A stretch of 64,000 bases of DNA from Catenulispora sp. GP43 (lineage in GTDB: Bacteria > Actinomycetota > Actinomycetes > Streptomycetales > Catenulisporaceae), in the NCBI RefSeq assembly GCF_041260665.1, contig NZ_JBGCCT010000020.1:62001-126000 (forward strand), given 5' to 3'. Below are positions 1 through 8,014 of the stretch, in pieces (position 1 is the stretch's first letter; each line of letters starts with the position of its first letter). The notes under the pieces are model-generated. The model saw only the letters and a list, made by a program, of their open reading frames with translations. It had not been told where the DNA came from and ran no database searches. The translations under genes and the position numbers were made by a program.

Positions 1-1164
1 CTCGGGACGCTGGAGCTGACCGACTTGGCTCTGGAAGGCAATCCGCACCTGCTGCTGCCCGCCCCCGAGACGGTCGCCCAGGGGACGGCGGCGGTGCTCG
101 CGGATCTGCGGGCTTCCGCCCCGCTTCGGGAGGGCGAGAGCGCGGGTCCTGCGCCGGAGGCCGTCCTGGTGCTTCCGGGCGGTGAGGCCCCTGATGACGC
201 CGAGCCCGCGGATCAGGGTTCGGATACCGCTCCGAGTGCCGCTCCGAGCCCCTTCTCGGGCAACGTCTCCCGCGTCGCCGCCGTCGGCGGCGCGGCAGTC
301 CTGCTGCTGGCCGCGGTCGGTGTGGCGGCCGCGGTCGGCAGCGGGGGATCGGGCTCTCACGCCGCGGCCCAGGGGTCGCCGGCCGGGCCCGGGGGCGGTT
401 CCACGTCGGGGGCGTCGGGGGCGGCGGCGGGTCTGGCGGCGGAGGGGCTCGCGGGCGCGTCGAGCGGGTCCACGTCCTCCGCGGTGGTCACCGTCACCAC
501 CACCAGTGGTGCGCCGGCCGCGGCCAAGCCGCCGGTGGTGGTGACCGTGACCGCCACCTCCACCGCCATGGCCGCCGCCCCGCCCGCGCCGGTGGTCGTG
601 ACGACGCGGCTGCCCGGCACTCCGAACCCCACGACCACGGCCGTGCGCGTGGTCGTCACCAAGACCGTCGCCCCGGCCGTCACCAAGAGCAAGGCCGCCC
701 CGCCGCCGGCCACCAGCAGCGCGGTCGTCCAGGCACCGGTGAAGCCGCCGACCGGCCCGGTGGCCATCTCGCTCGCGAACGCCACCGGCCAGATGACCGG
801 GATCGGCGGGATGTGCGTGGACGACTACGCGTCCAACACCGCGGACTACAGCGAGGTCGACCTGTGGGACTGCAACGGCACCGGCGCGCAGTCCTGGTCG
901 TGGGTCGAGGCCGGGTCCACGTTGCACGTGCTGGGGCTGTGCCTGGACGTGCAGGGCTCCGGCAAGAGCGACGGGACGACGGTCGACCTCTACCACTGCA
1001 ACGGCACCGGCGCGCAGGTGTTCATCCCGCGCTCGGACGGGAGCCTGTTCAACCCGAATTCCGGCAAGTGCCTGGACGACCCGCAGGGGTCGACGAACCG
1101 GGGGACCGCGCTGGAGATCTGGGACTGCAACGGCGGGACCAACCAGCGGTGGCAGCTGCCGTGA
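1..1164 (+). CDS. LRR / transmembrane / ricin-lectin protein, 5' end missing
   Basis: Frame 1 is open from the first base, so the gene starts upstream of the window. The visible N-terminus (LGTLELTDLALEGNPHL followed by GTAAVLADLR) looks like the last leucine-rich repeat and its cap. A hydrophobic stretch, SRVAAVGGAAVLLLAAVGVAAAV (shown here only as a membrane segment), is encoded near 268-345. A long Ala/Thr/Ser/Pro/Val linker follows. The last ~130 residues form a ricin B-type beta-trefoil: CVDD..., two WDCNG and one YHCNG motifs, and QSW / QRW positions that match the QxW signature. Inferred role: a cell-surface or sensing protein with a cytoplasmic LRR part and an external sugar-binding part. 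The ligand is unknown. A start at the TTG near base 25 would cut an LRR in half and is unlikely. Confidence 0.8.
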   Translation, partial: LGTLELTDLALEGNPHLLLPAPETVAQGTAAVLADLRASAPLREGESAGPAPEAVLVLPGGEAPDDAEPADQGSDTAPSAAPSPFSGNVSRVAAVGGAAVLLLAAVGVAAAVGSGGSGSHAAAQGSPAGPGGGSTSGASGAAAGLAAEGLAGASSGSTSSAVVTVTTTSGAPAAAKPPVVVTVTATSTAMAAAPPAPVVVTTRLPGTPNPTTTAVRVVVTKTVAPAVTKSKAAPPPATSSAVVQAPVKPPTGPVAISLANATGQMTGIGGMCVDDYASNTADYSEVDLWDCNGTGAQSWSWVEAGSTLHVLGLCLDVQGSGKSDGTTVDLYHCNGTGAQVFIPRSDGSLFNPNSGKCLDDPQGSTNRGTALEIWDCNGGTNQRWQLP

Positions 1165-1218
1165 CGCTGTGCGCCGGTCCGCAGGTCAGCCCGCGGACCG
1201 GCGGAAGCCGTTGCCGTG

Positions 1219-1938
1219 TCAGGTAGTCGCGGACCGGTCGCGCAGGGTCGGCCGAAGCGGCTCCTCCGGCAGGATGAGCTCCGTTGGCCGAAGCGGCTCC
1301 TCCGGCAGGGTGAACTGGGCCGGCATCAGCGGTTCCTCCGGCAGAAGCGGTTCCTCGGGCACGTCCTCCAGCTGCCGGCCGGGCAGGAATGCTTCCTCCC
1401 GGTCCAGGTGCGCGGGAAGCACTTGGGAGGAGATGAACCCTTGCGGCGTGCCTTCCACCGAGTCGCGCAGCGCCGGCAGCACCGATTCGTTCCGCAGCCG
1501 GACGACGTTCTCCTGAGCCGGCAGCACCTTGCCCTCCACCGCCATCCGCCTGGCCAGGACACCCTTCTCCGGCAGCAGCGGGGCCTCCGTGCTCCGCAAC
1601 GCGACCATCGGCTCGGCCGGCAGCGACTCAAGGCCCTGCAAGCCCTGCTGGAAGGCCGTGACGACGTCCTGCGACGTCTCGTTGGCGTCACTGTAGATCC
1701 CGGTGTGGGTGGACAGGCTCTCGGTCATGACCACCAGTTCCTGCCGGATCTGGTACAGGTCGTCCAACCAGGCCTGCAGCGCCTGCCCGAACGCCGACGC
1801 CGCCATCCCGGACCAGCTCGCCGAGAGGTTGTCCGCCTCCTCGGTCATCGCACTGTAAACCGAGTTCATCTGGTCCAGCGCCTGCTGGAAGTCCTGCTGG
1901 GCCAGCTGCATGCCCTGGACGTCGACCGAGGTCGTCAC
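1219..1938 (-). CDS. WXG100-like protein with proline-rich LPEEP repeat tail
   Basis: 239 aa from a GTG start with GGAGGG 6 nt upstream. Residues ~1-105 look like a WXG100/ESX-type helical hairpin: a Gln-rich helix, then LSASWSGMAASAFGQALQAW with the WSG turn. WXG100 proteins are normally ~100 aa and exported by type VII (ESX) secretion. This one carries a ~130-aa tail built from short units starting LP or LL (LPAEP, LLPEKG, VLPAQ, VLPAL, VLPAH, FLPGRQ) and ending in several LPEEPL(R/L/M)P units. The last units are encoded by a nearly exact 36-bp repeat. No ESX machinery gene is in the window. The export route and the role of the tail are inference. Confidence 0.65.
   Translation of the reverse strand: MTTSVDVQGMQLAQQDFQQALDQMNSVYSAMTEEADNLSASWSGMAASAFGQALQAWLDDLYQIRQELVVMTESLSTHTGIYSDANETSQDVVTAFQQGLQGLESLPAEPMVALRSTEAPLLPEKGVLARRMAVEGKVLPAQENVVRLRNESVLPALRDSVEGTPQGFISSQVLPAHLDREEAFLPGRQLEDVPEEPLLPEEPLMPAQFTLPEEPLRPTELILPEEPLRPTLRDRSATT
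1250..1309. repeat. 36-bp period direct repeat in the WXG100-like gene
   Basis: A 24-bp block beginning GGCCGAAGCGGCTCC occurs at 1250-1273 and again at 1286-1309. Degenerate versions continue to about 1360. It encodes the LPEEPLRPT units at the C-terminus of the overlapping minus-strand gene. Confidence 0.8.
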
Positions 1939-2144
1939 ACGACCCTCCGTTCCCCGGAAACTGTGTACGCCCGTCGCACCCTAGGCGCGCGCCGACGCCG
2001 GGGGCATCACGTCGGCCCGGGAAAGGGCCGCCGTGTCATCGAAGGCTGCCCGAACGACTGGTGTGCCGGGGCGCAGGCCGGTCGCCCGCGTATCTGCGGC
2101 GGCTGTCGGCGGCTGTCGGCGGACAAACGGTACGTGCGCGACGC

Positions 2145-2834
2145 CTACTGAGCGGGGCGCGCGGGACCAGTCGGCCACAACTCGGTTTCCCGAATGATGT
2201 GCAGCCCACCGGGCCCGATCCGCCGGCTGTGCCCAGGCCTCCACCGGGTTGGCCACAGCTCGACGCAATAGTGCGGCATAGCGGCGGCCTCGTCGAATCT
2301 CTCGACGAATTCGCGAACGAAGGCGCCCTCCCGCTCGAACGCCGGAGCGCTGCCGATCACGAACAGGGTCTCGGCGGCCGTGGTGTATCTGAGATGGTGC
2401 GGGAAGTCCGCGTGGGTCGTCGCGCTGAAGTCGGCTTCATCCAGGCCTGGGAGCTCCTGCCGGATCGTGCCCAACTCGATCCGGTGCGCGGCCCCCACGC
2501 GGGACCGCGCGCGCACCGATTTCCACTCCGACGCCCGGAACTGAGCTGACGCGTGCACGAACACGACGTCCAACGTCGGCGAGGCCGGCGCGATATCCAG
2601 CGGCGGCAGGTTCGCCCGAATCGGCAGGTGGATGAGCGAACGAGGCGAACGCTTCGCCAGGGACCAGGCGGCTGCGAGAGCGACGGCTCCACGACGGTCG
2701 GCGTGAATGTCGTAGTAGTTGTAAGAGGCCTGCGCGACGATGCGCTTCGGGGGCGACTCGACCCTGACCACGCGCAGCTCTTCGCCGTTGTACCGGACAT
2801 GGCTCACGACTGTCCGCAACGCGAGCCGGTCCAT
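2145..2834 (-). CDS. hypothetical protein
   Basis: 229 aa; I do not recognise a family. It has good actinomycete codon use and no signal peptide or membrane segment. The N-terminus, with R-T-V-V-S-H-V-R-Y-N-G-E-E-L-R-V-V-R-V, reads like a beta-hairpin. The middle has alternating hydrophobic strands (LDVVFVHASAQF, ETLFVIGSAPAF). The C-terminus contains CVELWPTRWRPGHSRRIGPGG. There is no ribosome binding site, but TTGAGG and TATGAT lie just upstream at promoter spacing, so the mRNA may be leaderless. The gene stands alone between a WXG100-like gene and a GGCT-M24 gene on the same strand. That it is a real gene is moderately sure; its function is unknown. Confidence 0.6.
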   Translation of the reverse strand: MDRLALRTVVSHVRYNGEELRVVRVESPPKRIVAQASYNYYDIHADRRGAVALAAAWSLAKRSPRSLIHLPIRANLPPLDIAPASPTLDVVFVHASAQFRASEWKSVRARSRVGAAHRIELGTIRQELPGLDEADFSATTHADFPHHLRYTTAAETLFVIGSAPAFEREGAFVREFVERFDEAAAMPHYCVELWPTRWRPGHSRRIGPGGLHIIRETELWPTGPARPAQ

Positions 2835-2842
2835 GGCCGGAG

Positions 2843-2872
2843 ATCATAGGAGCTCTGCGGGCAACACCTCAA
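2843..2872 (-). promoter_or_regulatory. predicted leaderless promoter
   Basis: On the minus strand TTGAGG (2872-2867) is followed after 18 bp by TATGAT (2848-2843). The ATG at 2834 lies 8 nt past the -10 box, about where transcription would begin. No Shine-Dalgarno is present, which fits a leaderless start. Confidence 0.5.
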
Positions 2873-2885
2873 AGCGTTAAGAGAT

Positions 2886-2930
2886 GAGTACGCCTCAGAT
2901 GAATACGCCTGAATACGCCTGAATACGCCT
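2886..2930. repeat. 10-bp tandem repeat GAATACGCCT at a gene end
   Basis: GAATACGCCT is repeated exactly three times at 2901-2930, with a degenerate copy (GAGTACGCCT) at 2886-2895. The minus-strand stop codon of the GGCT-M24 gene lies at 2930-2932, at the edge of the array. Confidence 0.85.
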
Positions 2931-3955
2931 CAGCCGATGTCCAGCAGCTGCTCGTAGAAGCCGCCGAAGCCACCGGCCGGGTCGACCAGGTGGATCTCCA
3001 GGATCCAGTGGCAGATGTGGCCGGCGCGGTCCGTGCCCCGCATCGGGGTGGTGTTGCCCGGGGCGATGTAGGAGTGGATGCGCTCGGCGTCCATGATCTC
3101 GTGCGGGAACTCGCCGACCAGGTGCCCGGCGAACCCGGTGCCGCCCAGCTCCCAGCCGGCTTCGCGGGCCAGCCGGTCGATCTCGGCGTGCAGCTGCGCA
3201 CCGGTGATCGCCGGGTGCTCGGCGAAGAAGCGGCGGCCGGCGTCGAAGATGACCGGCAGGTCGGCGGCCAGCCGCAGCTTGACCGGGTCGTCGCCCAGGA
3301 CGTAGGTGCGGCCCAGGTCGGCTTCGAATTCGGCGAAGATCGGGCCGAAGTCGGCGAAGGCGATGTCGTCGCCTTGCAGGATCCGGTCCGGCGGGTTGTC
3401 GCTGTAGGGCAGCAGGGTGTTCGGGCCGGAGCGGATGATGCGCTTGTGCCAGTGGCGGGTGGTGCCGAACAGGTCGTCGGCCAGGTCCCTGATCCGGTCG
3501 CTGATCGCCCGCTCGGACTGCCCGGCGGCGATCAGGCCCCGCTCGACGACCGTGTCGAACAGCTTGACGGCGTTGGTTTGCGCCTCCAGCAGCCGCCGGA
3601 CGCGGAACCCCTCGGCGGTCGCGGTGTCGACGTACACCCAGGCCTTCGCCCCCGAGCGCAGCTCGACCGGTACGCGCCGGTAGTCGACCTCGTAGGCGTC
3701 GGCGGCGGCGAGGTCCTCCGGGCTCAGGATGAACACCGTGCCCTCGACCGCGTCGCCCGGGTCGGTGCTCGGTACGGCCACCGGGTGCAGTTCGCTGCCG
3801 CTGTCGGCGATCACGGACGCGTCGGTGATCGCCACCGTCGCCAGCCGGAAGCCGACGAGCGCGTCGGGCTGCCCGGACAGTTCGTGTCCGAATCTGGCCG
3901 TCTGGACCCGCGGCAGCCTGAGGGTGCCGTAGGAGAACAGAAGTTGGTCAGCCAT
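2930..3955 (-). CDS. gamma-glutamylcyclotransferase-like / M24 peptidase fusion
   Basis: 341 aa with two domains. Residues ~1-110 form an AIG2/GGCT-like fold: the LFSYGTLRLP substrate-loop motif near the start, EGTVF, and ADAYEVDYRRVPVEL, where the Glu after Tyr sits at the usual catalytic position. Residues ~120-341 match the actinobacterial stand-alone M24 (creatinase/aminopeptidase P fold) family: HWHKRIIRSGPNTLLPY, DDIAFADFGP, EADLGRTYVLGDDP, GHLVGEFPHE and HWILEIHLVD supply the Asp, His and Glu residues expected as metal ligands. Each domain normally occurs alone, so the fusion is the odd feature. It may open gamma-glutamyl or other modified dipeptides in two steps, but that is inference. 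ATG start with GGGAG just upstream. Confidence 0.8.
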   Translation of the reverse strand: MADQLLFSYGTLRLPRVQTARFGHELSGQPDALVGFRLATVAITDASVIADSGSELHPVAVPSTDPGDAVEGTVFILSPEDLAAADAYEVDYRRVPVELRSGAKAWVYVDTATAEGFRVRRLLEAQTNAVKLFDTVVERGLIAAGQSERAISDRIRDLADDLFGTTRHWHKRIIRSGPNTLLPYSDNPPDRILQGDDIAFADFGPIFAEFEADLGRTYVLGDDPVKLRLAADLPVIFDAGRRFFAEHPAITGAQLHAEIDRLAREAGWELGGTGFAGHLVGEFPHEIMDAERIHSYIAPGNTTPMRGTDRAGHICHWILEIHLVDPAGGFGGFYEQLLDIG

Positions 3956-4141
3956 GGAGACTCCCGGGTGTGCTGTGCAGATACCAGCGGAATCTTCTCA
4001 CCCGGGCCGCATCTACGCGTTGGGGCTCCATCGATTTGCGTATCAGTGTCTAGTGGCGGTTAACGTAAGAGCCGGCCGGGCAGATCCCGAGATATTCGGC
4101 GGGCACGCCGACCCACAGGACGATTCTCAGGGGGTAGGCGT

Positions 4142-4909
4142 TTGCAGCCCATGGTGCCGCGTCAGTCCACGGCTGAGGCCGACTTCTCCGCGCTGGAGGA
4201 GATCAAGGAGCTCGCCCTGTCGCGACCCGCCGCACGCGGCCAGCTGGGCCGGCTCCGCGACGAGCACGTGACCCTGATCGCCGAGCTCGACCAGGCCCAC
4301 CCCGCAGCCGCCGACCTCGGCGACCGGTACGTCGACGCCGGAGCACGCGGGATCGCCATGCGCACCCCGGCATCCGGCCCGGCCCCCGACACGGTGGCCC
4401 AAATCAGTGCCCGTATCCACGCCCCACTGCTGTCCCTGGAACCGGCCGACACCAGCTACCGGCTCTGGCGCGCCCGCGCCTGCGGCGCCGACATGGTCGT
4501 GCTGCCCACCGCGACGCTGTCGGACCCGGCACTGTACTCGCTGCTGGAGCGCGCCGAGTCGATCGGGATGGCCGCGATCGTCGAGGTGTGCGGCACCGCT
4601 GACCTGGTGCGTGCCCTGCGGGCGCAGGCCAAGGCCGTCCTGCTGCGGCCGACTGCCGGCCCCGACCCGGCCTCGGCCGGGACCGACATGGACGAGCTGC
4701 TGTCGCTGGTCCCGGCCGGCGTGCTGAAGGTGGCCGAATGCGGTCCGGCCGGCCGCGCCAGCCTGATCGCCAGCGCTCGCGGCGGCGCCGACGTGGTGCT
4801 GGTCGGGGCGTCGCATCTGGCCGGGGCCGAATCGGTGTCGATCGTCGCGGGTCTGGCTGCCATGGGTGCTCATCCGGCTCTGACTGCGCGGGCGAGTCGG
4901 ACTGGCTGA
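4142..4909 (+). CDS. indole-3-glycerol-phosphate synthase paralogue, catalytic lysines lost
   Basis: 255 aa from a TTG start placed 7 nt after AGGGGG; an in-frame ATG at 4151 is the alternative. The whole length follows the TrpC (beta/alpha)8 pattern: LIAELDQAHP for the first active-site strand, ACGADMVVLP, GMAAIVEVCG, VAECGP and GGADVVLVGASHLAG (phosphate-site end). Compared with TrpC, both lysines are gone (the IAEVKR-type Lys is Asp; the RKDF-type Lys is absent in LLSLEPAD), and so is the Asn of the GINNRDL motif. The Glu of VEV and the Glu of AEC remain. It is therefore probably not a functional IGPS and may bind a ligand or have changed chemistry. No trp genes are nearby. Confidence 0.7.
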   Translation: MQPMVPRQSTAEADFSALEEIKELALSRPAARGQLGRLRDEHVTLIAELDQAHPAAADLGDRYVDAGARGIAMRTPASGPAPDTVAQISARIHAPLLSLEPADTSYRLWRARACGADMVVLPTATLSDPALYSLLERAESIGMAAIVEVCGTADLVRALRAQAKAVLLRPTAGPDPASAGTDMDELLSLVPAGVLKVAECGPAGRASLIASARGGADVVLVGASHLAGAESVSIVAGLAAMGAHPALTARASRTG

Positions 4910-5956
4910 ACTGCCGGGTCGACCAGCGCCGGCCGGGGCCGGTCTCCCTGCCCGCGCGCGAGCGGATCGCCGCCAGGGGGACCACCTTCGAGCGCTACTA
5001 CACGGCCTCGGCGCAGTGCAGCTCGGCGCGGTCGGTCATCTACACCGGACAGCACCTGCCGATCACCGAGATCTACGACAACGACAACGACAACATGCCG
5101 TACAGCCGCGAACTGCTACGTCACCGCGGAGAACCCCGGACCCACCACCGACGCGCTGGAGCCCTACGGGTTCAGCGAGTTCAACGACTGGGGCGACATC
5201 GACGGCGGCGCGTGGGCCGGCCTGAAGCTCGATCCGGTGATCGCCGGGCAGGCCGTGCGCTGGCTTCACCGTCTTCGGGCCGGTCGCCGACGGCCAGCAC
5301 TGGTACGACGGCCTTCTACCTCAATGCGATCCGCGACGTGGATCGCAGCGTCGAGTTCGTCCTGGACGCCCTGGAAGCCTCCGGCCACGCCGACCGCACC
5401 GTCGTGGTCTTCACCTCCGACCACGGCGAGATGGCCGGCGCCCACGGCCTGCGGCAGAAGGGCAACCTGATCTACGACGAGAACTTCCACGTCCCGCACA
5501 TCATCGCCCACCCCGACGTGGCCGCTGATGCCCGTGCTCCACGGCCGGCCGGTCCGCGAGGGGGTCCTGAACGCGGTGGAGTCGATCACGACGCTGGACG
5601 CCTCGTTCTGGTTCGAGTTCGCCGACACCGAGGCGCCGGCGCGCGTCGCCGTCGGCGATCTGCGTCCTGACTGGACCAAGCACGGCTTCCTGCGCGGCTA
5701 CACCGACGAGCGCTACACCTTCGGCCGCTACTTCTCCCCGCTGCAGCAGGACCCCGGCGAAACGCACGACCTCGCCGCCGACCCGGCCCACCGCGCCCTG
5801 CTCGAGCAGTACCGGGCCAAGATGGAGAGCCTCATCGACGCCGACATCGGCCCGGACACCCGGGCCTGGGTCACCGAACGCCCGCGCCTGCTCGGCTGGC
5901 CCACCTGGCACGGCGACGACACGCGGCCGGAGACGCTGGCCCGCCAGGGACGCTGA
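4910..5956 (+). pseudogene. sulfatase pseudogene with several deletions and frameshifts
   Basis: Sulfatase-family blocks lie in the right order but in changing frames. Frame 1 (about 4930-5105) has AARGTTFERYYTASAQCSSAR, i.e. the formylglycine-type CxxxR motif, then VIYTGQHLP. Frame 2 (5117-5275) has YVTAENPGP...YGFSEFNDWGDIDG. A short VFGPVADGQHWYDG follows in frame 3. Frame 1 returns near 5315 with FYLNAIRDVDRSVEFV and TSDHGEMAGAHGLRQKGN. Frame 2 returns from about 5528 to the stop with LRPDWTKHGFLRGYTDERYTFGRYFSP. The N-terminal metal-binding DDxG block and large middle parts are missing. About 350 codons remain, whereas sulfatases of this type usually have 450-550. It is not functional as it stands. 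Confidence 0.85.
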
Positions 5957-6299
5957 CAGCCAAGGGACGCTGACAGCCAACGGGCGCCGACAGCCACGTC
6001 GCGCCGCATCCGCGTGCAGCGAGGCCGACATCGCCCTGCTCACCGAGCCCTACGCCGACGCCGACCGCCTGCGTGCCTCCTTCGCAGACTACGAAGTGGT
6101 GAAGGGCACCCGCCCGGTGTCCGGCCTTCCCGCTGGCGGTCGGGCCGTTCTGGGTGCCGGGTGCCGGGTGCCGGGTGCCGGGTGCTTCATGCCGTGGGAG
6201 AAGCCTGAGGTGGTCAACCGGGCGATCAGGTCGTTCTGCGGAGATTTTCTCGAGCGGCGCCGAGCTGCTGCCGCGCGCGAGGAGTTGAGGCCCGGTGTT
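5957..6299. other. gene-poor decayed stretch with repeats and a possible dehydrogenase fragment
   Basis: No intact gene. At 5950-5998 a GACGCTGACAGCCA-like unit occurs about three times. In the plus frame at 6018-6130 the translation SEADIALLTEPYADADRL then RASFADYEVVKGTRP resembles the N-terminus of D-2-hydroxyacid dehydrogenases (LTEPFAD...FDVV...RERT), so it may be a broken remnant. A 7-bp tandem array follows at 6152-6186. The dehydrogenase assignment is weak. Confidence 0.4.
6152..6186. repeat. 7-bp tandem repeat GGGTGCC, five copies
   Basis: GGGTGCC is repeated four times exactly, with a fifth copy ending GGGTGCT, in the gene-poor stretch downstream of the sulfatase remnant. Confidence 0.9.
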
Positions 6300-7259
6300 C
6301 TAGTCGTCGACCAGAATGATCTTTCCGGAATGCCCGCCGGCCTCCATCAGCCGGTGTCCCTCGGCGGCCTGGGACATGGGCAGCGTCCGGTCGACGACCA
6401 GCTTCACGGCGCCGCTCTCGATCATCGGCCAGACGTGCTGCTGCACGGCGGCGACGATCTCCGCCTTCTGAGCCTTGGACCGGGTGCGCAGGGTGGTGCC
6501 GATGACGGACAGCCGTTTGAAGACCAGCTCGGCGAGGTTCAGCGGCGCCTCCAGGCCGTCCTGCAGGCCGATGACGACCAGGCGCCCGTCCGGGGCCAGG
6601 GAGCGGATGTTGCGGTCGAGGTACTTGCCGCCGATGACGTCGAGGATGACGTCGTACGGGCCGTGGTCGGCGAAGTCCTGCGTGCGGTAGTCGATCGTCT
6701 CGTCGGCGCCCAGCCGCTTCGCCAGCGCCGCCTTCTCGGGGCCGCCGACCGTGGTGACGACGCGGGCGCCCAAAGCCTTGGCGATCTGGATGGCCATGGT
6801 GCCGATGCCTCCGCCGCCGCCGTGCACGAGCAGGGTCTCCCCGGCCTTGAGCCCGGCGGCCAGGACCAGGTTGGACCAGACCGTGGCCGTCGCCTCGGGC
6901 AGTGCCGCGGCATCGGTCAGGCTGACGCCCTCGGGCACGGTGAGCAGCTGTCCGGCCGGTACCGCGACCTGCTGCGCGTAACCGCCGCCGGTGAGCAGGG
7001 CGCACACCTCCTGGCCCACCTGCCAGCCGGTCACCCCCTCGCCGACGGCGCTGATGCGGCCGGAGACCTCCAGGCCCGGGTACGGCGAGGCCCCCGGCGG
7101 CAGCGGGTACAGACCCCAGCGCTGCATGATGTCCGCGCGGTTCAGGGCGGCGGCCGCCACGTCGACGACGACCTCGCCGGCGGCCGGCTGCGGCGCCTCG
7201 ACCTCGGTCCAGGTCAGGTTCTCGGGGCCGCCGAACTCCTTGATGACTACTGCCTTCAT
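6300..7259 (-). CDS. NAD(P)H quinone oxidoreductase (zinc-independent MDR family)
   Basis: 319 aa. Medium-chain dehydrogenase/reductase of the quinone oxidoreductase / PIG3 type: N-terminal GroES-like half (MKAVVIKEFGGPENL, ALNRADIMQRWGLYP, PGLEVSGRI) and a Rossmann half with HGGGGGIGTMAIQIAKALGARV for NADPH, then GADETIDY. It lacks the cysteine cluster of zinc alcohol dehydrogenases. It presumably reduces quinones or enones in the cytoplasm. Its ATG overlaps the stop of the upstream DJ-1-like gene by 4 nt (ATGA), so the two are co-translated. Both are probably controlled from the divergent tetR promoter region. A role in detoxifying reactive carbonyls or quinones is inference from the pair. 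Confidence 0.88.
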   Translation of the reverse strand: MKAVVIKEFGGPENLTWTEVEAPQPAAGEVVVDVAAAALNRADIMQRWGLYPLPPGASPYPGLEVSGRISAVGEGVTGWQVGQEVCALLTGGGYAQQVAVPAGQLLTVPEGVSLTDAAALPEATATVWSNLVLAAGLKAGETLLVHGGGGGIGTMAIQIAKALGARVVTTVGGPEKAALAKRLGADETIDYRTQDFADHGPYDVILDVIGGKYLDRNIRSLAPDGRLVVIGLQDGLEAPLNLAELVFKRLSVIGTTLRTRSKAQKAEIVAAVQQHVWPMIESGAVKLVVDRTLPMSQAAEGHRLMEAGGHSGKIILVDD

Positions 7260-8014
7260 GACTGCTCCATTCCGTTGATGTTGCGGTTGCGGTTGCGGTT
7301 GCCGGTTCCGTCGACGCTGCCGAGGTCGGCGACCAATCGCCGGGCAAGATGCGTTGCGGACGCTGGGTTCTGGCCGGTGTAGAGGTTGCGATCGACCACC
7401 GTGAACGGCCGCAACGGGATGCGCCCCTTCTCATAGCGGGCACCGTCCGCGCACAGCCGGTCCTCCAGCAGCCACTTGGCCCTGCGCCCGAAGCTGTTGA
7501 GCTTCTCCTCGAAGTTCGACAGCGCCGTCATCCGGTAGCCGGCGAACGGCCACGAGCCGTCCGCGTTCTCCGCCGCGAACGTCGCGGCGGGCCCGTGGCA
7601 AAGCAGGGCCAGCGGCGTGCCGGAATGCAGCGCCCTGGTGAGCAGCGCGCCGGACACCGGGTCGACCGCCAGGTCCTCCATCGGGCCGTGGCCGCCGGGG
7701 TAGAACACGAGGTCGAACTCGTCCGGATCCATGTGCGCCAGCACCTCGGGCCGGTCCAGCTGCGCCTTGATGCCCTCCAGATACTTGGCGACCTCGCGCA
7801 GCGTGCCCGGCCAGCCGGCAGTGAAGGCCATGGACAGCTTGTCCAGCGTCGGGACCGTCCCGCCGGGGGTGGCGATCGTGATGTCCCACCCGGCCTCGGT
7901 GAAGATCTTGTGCGGCATCGCCAGCTCCTCGCCCCAGTAGCCCGAGGGGTGGACCTCGTCGTCCCGGAGCGTCCAGCGATCGGCGGCGGTCACCACCATG
8001 AGGACTTTGGTCAT
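7256..8014 (-). CDS. DJ-1/PfpI family protein (Hsp31/glyoxalase III-like)
   Basis: 252 aa from the ATG at 8014, with GGAGG 6 nt upstream; longer in-frame starts lack this signal. Family marks: MTKVLMVVTAADRWTL, HPSGYWGEELAMPHKIFTEAGWDITIATPGG, FDLVFYPGGHGPMEDL, and the nucleophile elbow ALLCHGPAA with the conserved Cys. The later YRMTALSNFEEK and LEDRL motifs match the Hsp31-like subgroup, whose members act on methylglyoxal or as chaperones. The C-terminus ends in an Asn-Arg run (NRNRNRN) encoded by a GTTGCG hexanucleotide repeat at about 7277-7300. First gene of a two-gene operon with the quinone oxidoreductase. Confidence 0.88.
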   Translation of the reverse strand: MTKVLMVVTAADRWTLRDDEVHPSGYWGEELAMPHKIFTEAGWDITIATPGGTVPTLDKLSMAFTAGWPGTLREVAKYLEGIKAQLDRPEVLAHMDPDEFDLVFYPGGHGPMEDLAVDPVSGALLTRALHSGTPLALLCHGPAATFAAENADGSWPFAGYRMTALSNFEEKLNSFGRRAKWLLEDRLCADGARYEKGRIPLRPFTVVDRNLYTGQNPASATHLARRLVADLGSVDGTGNRNRNRNINGMEQS

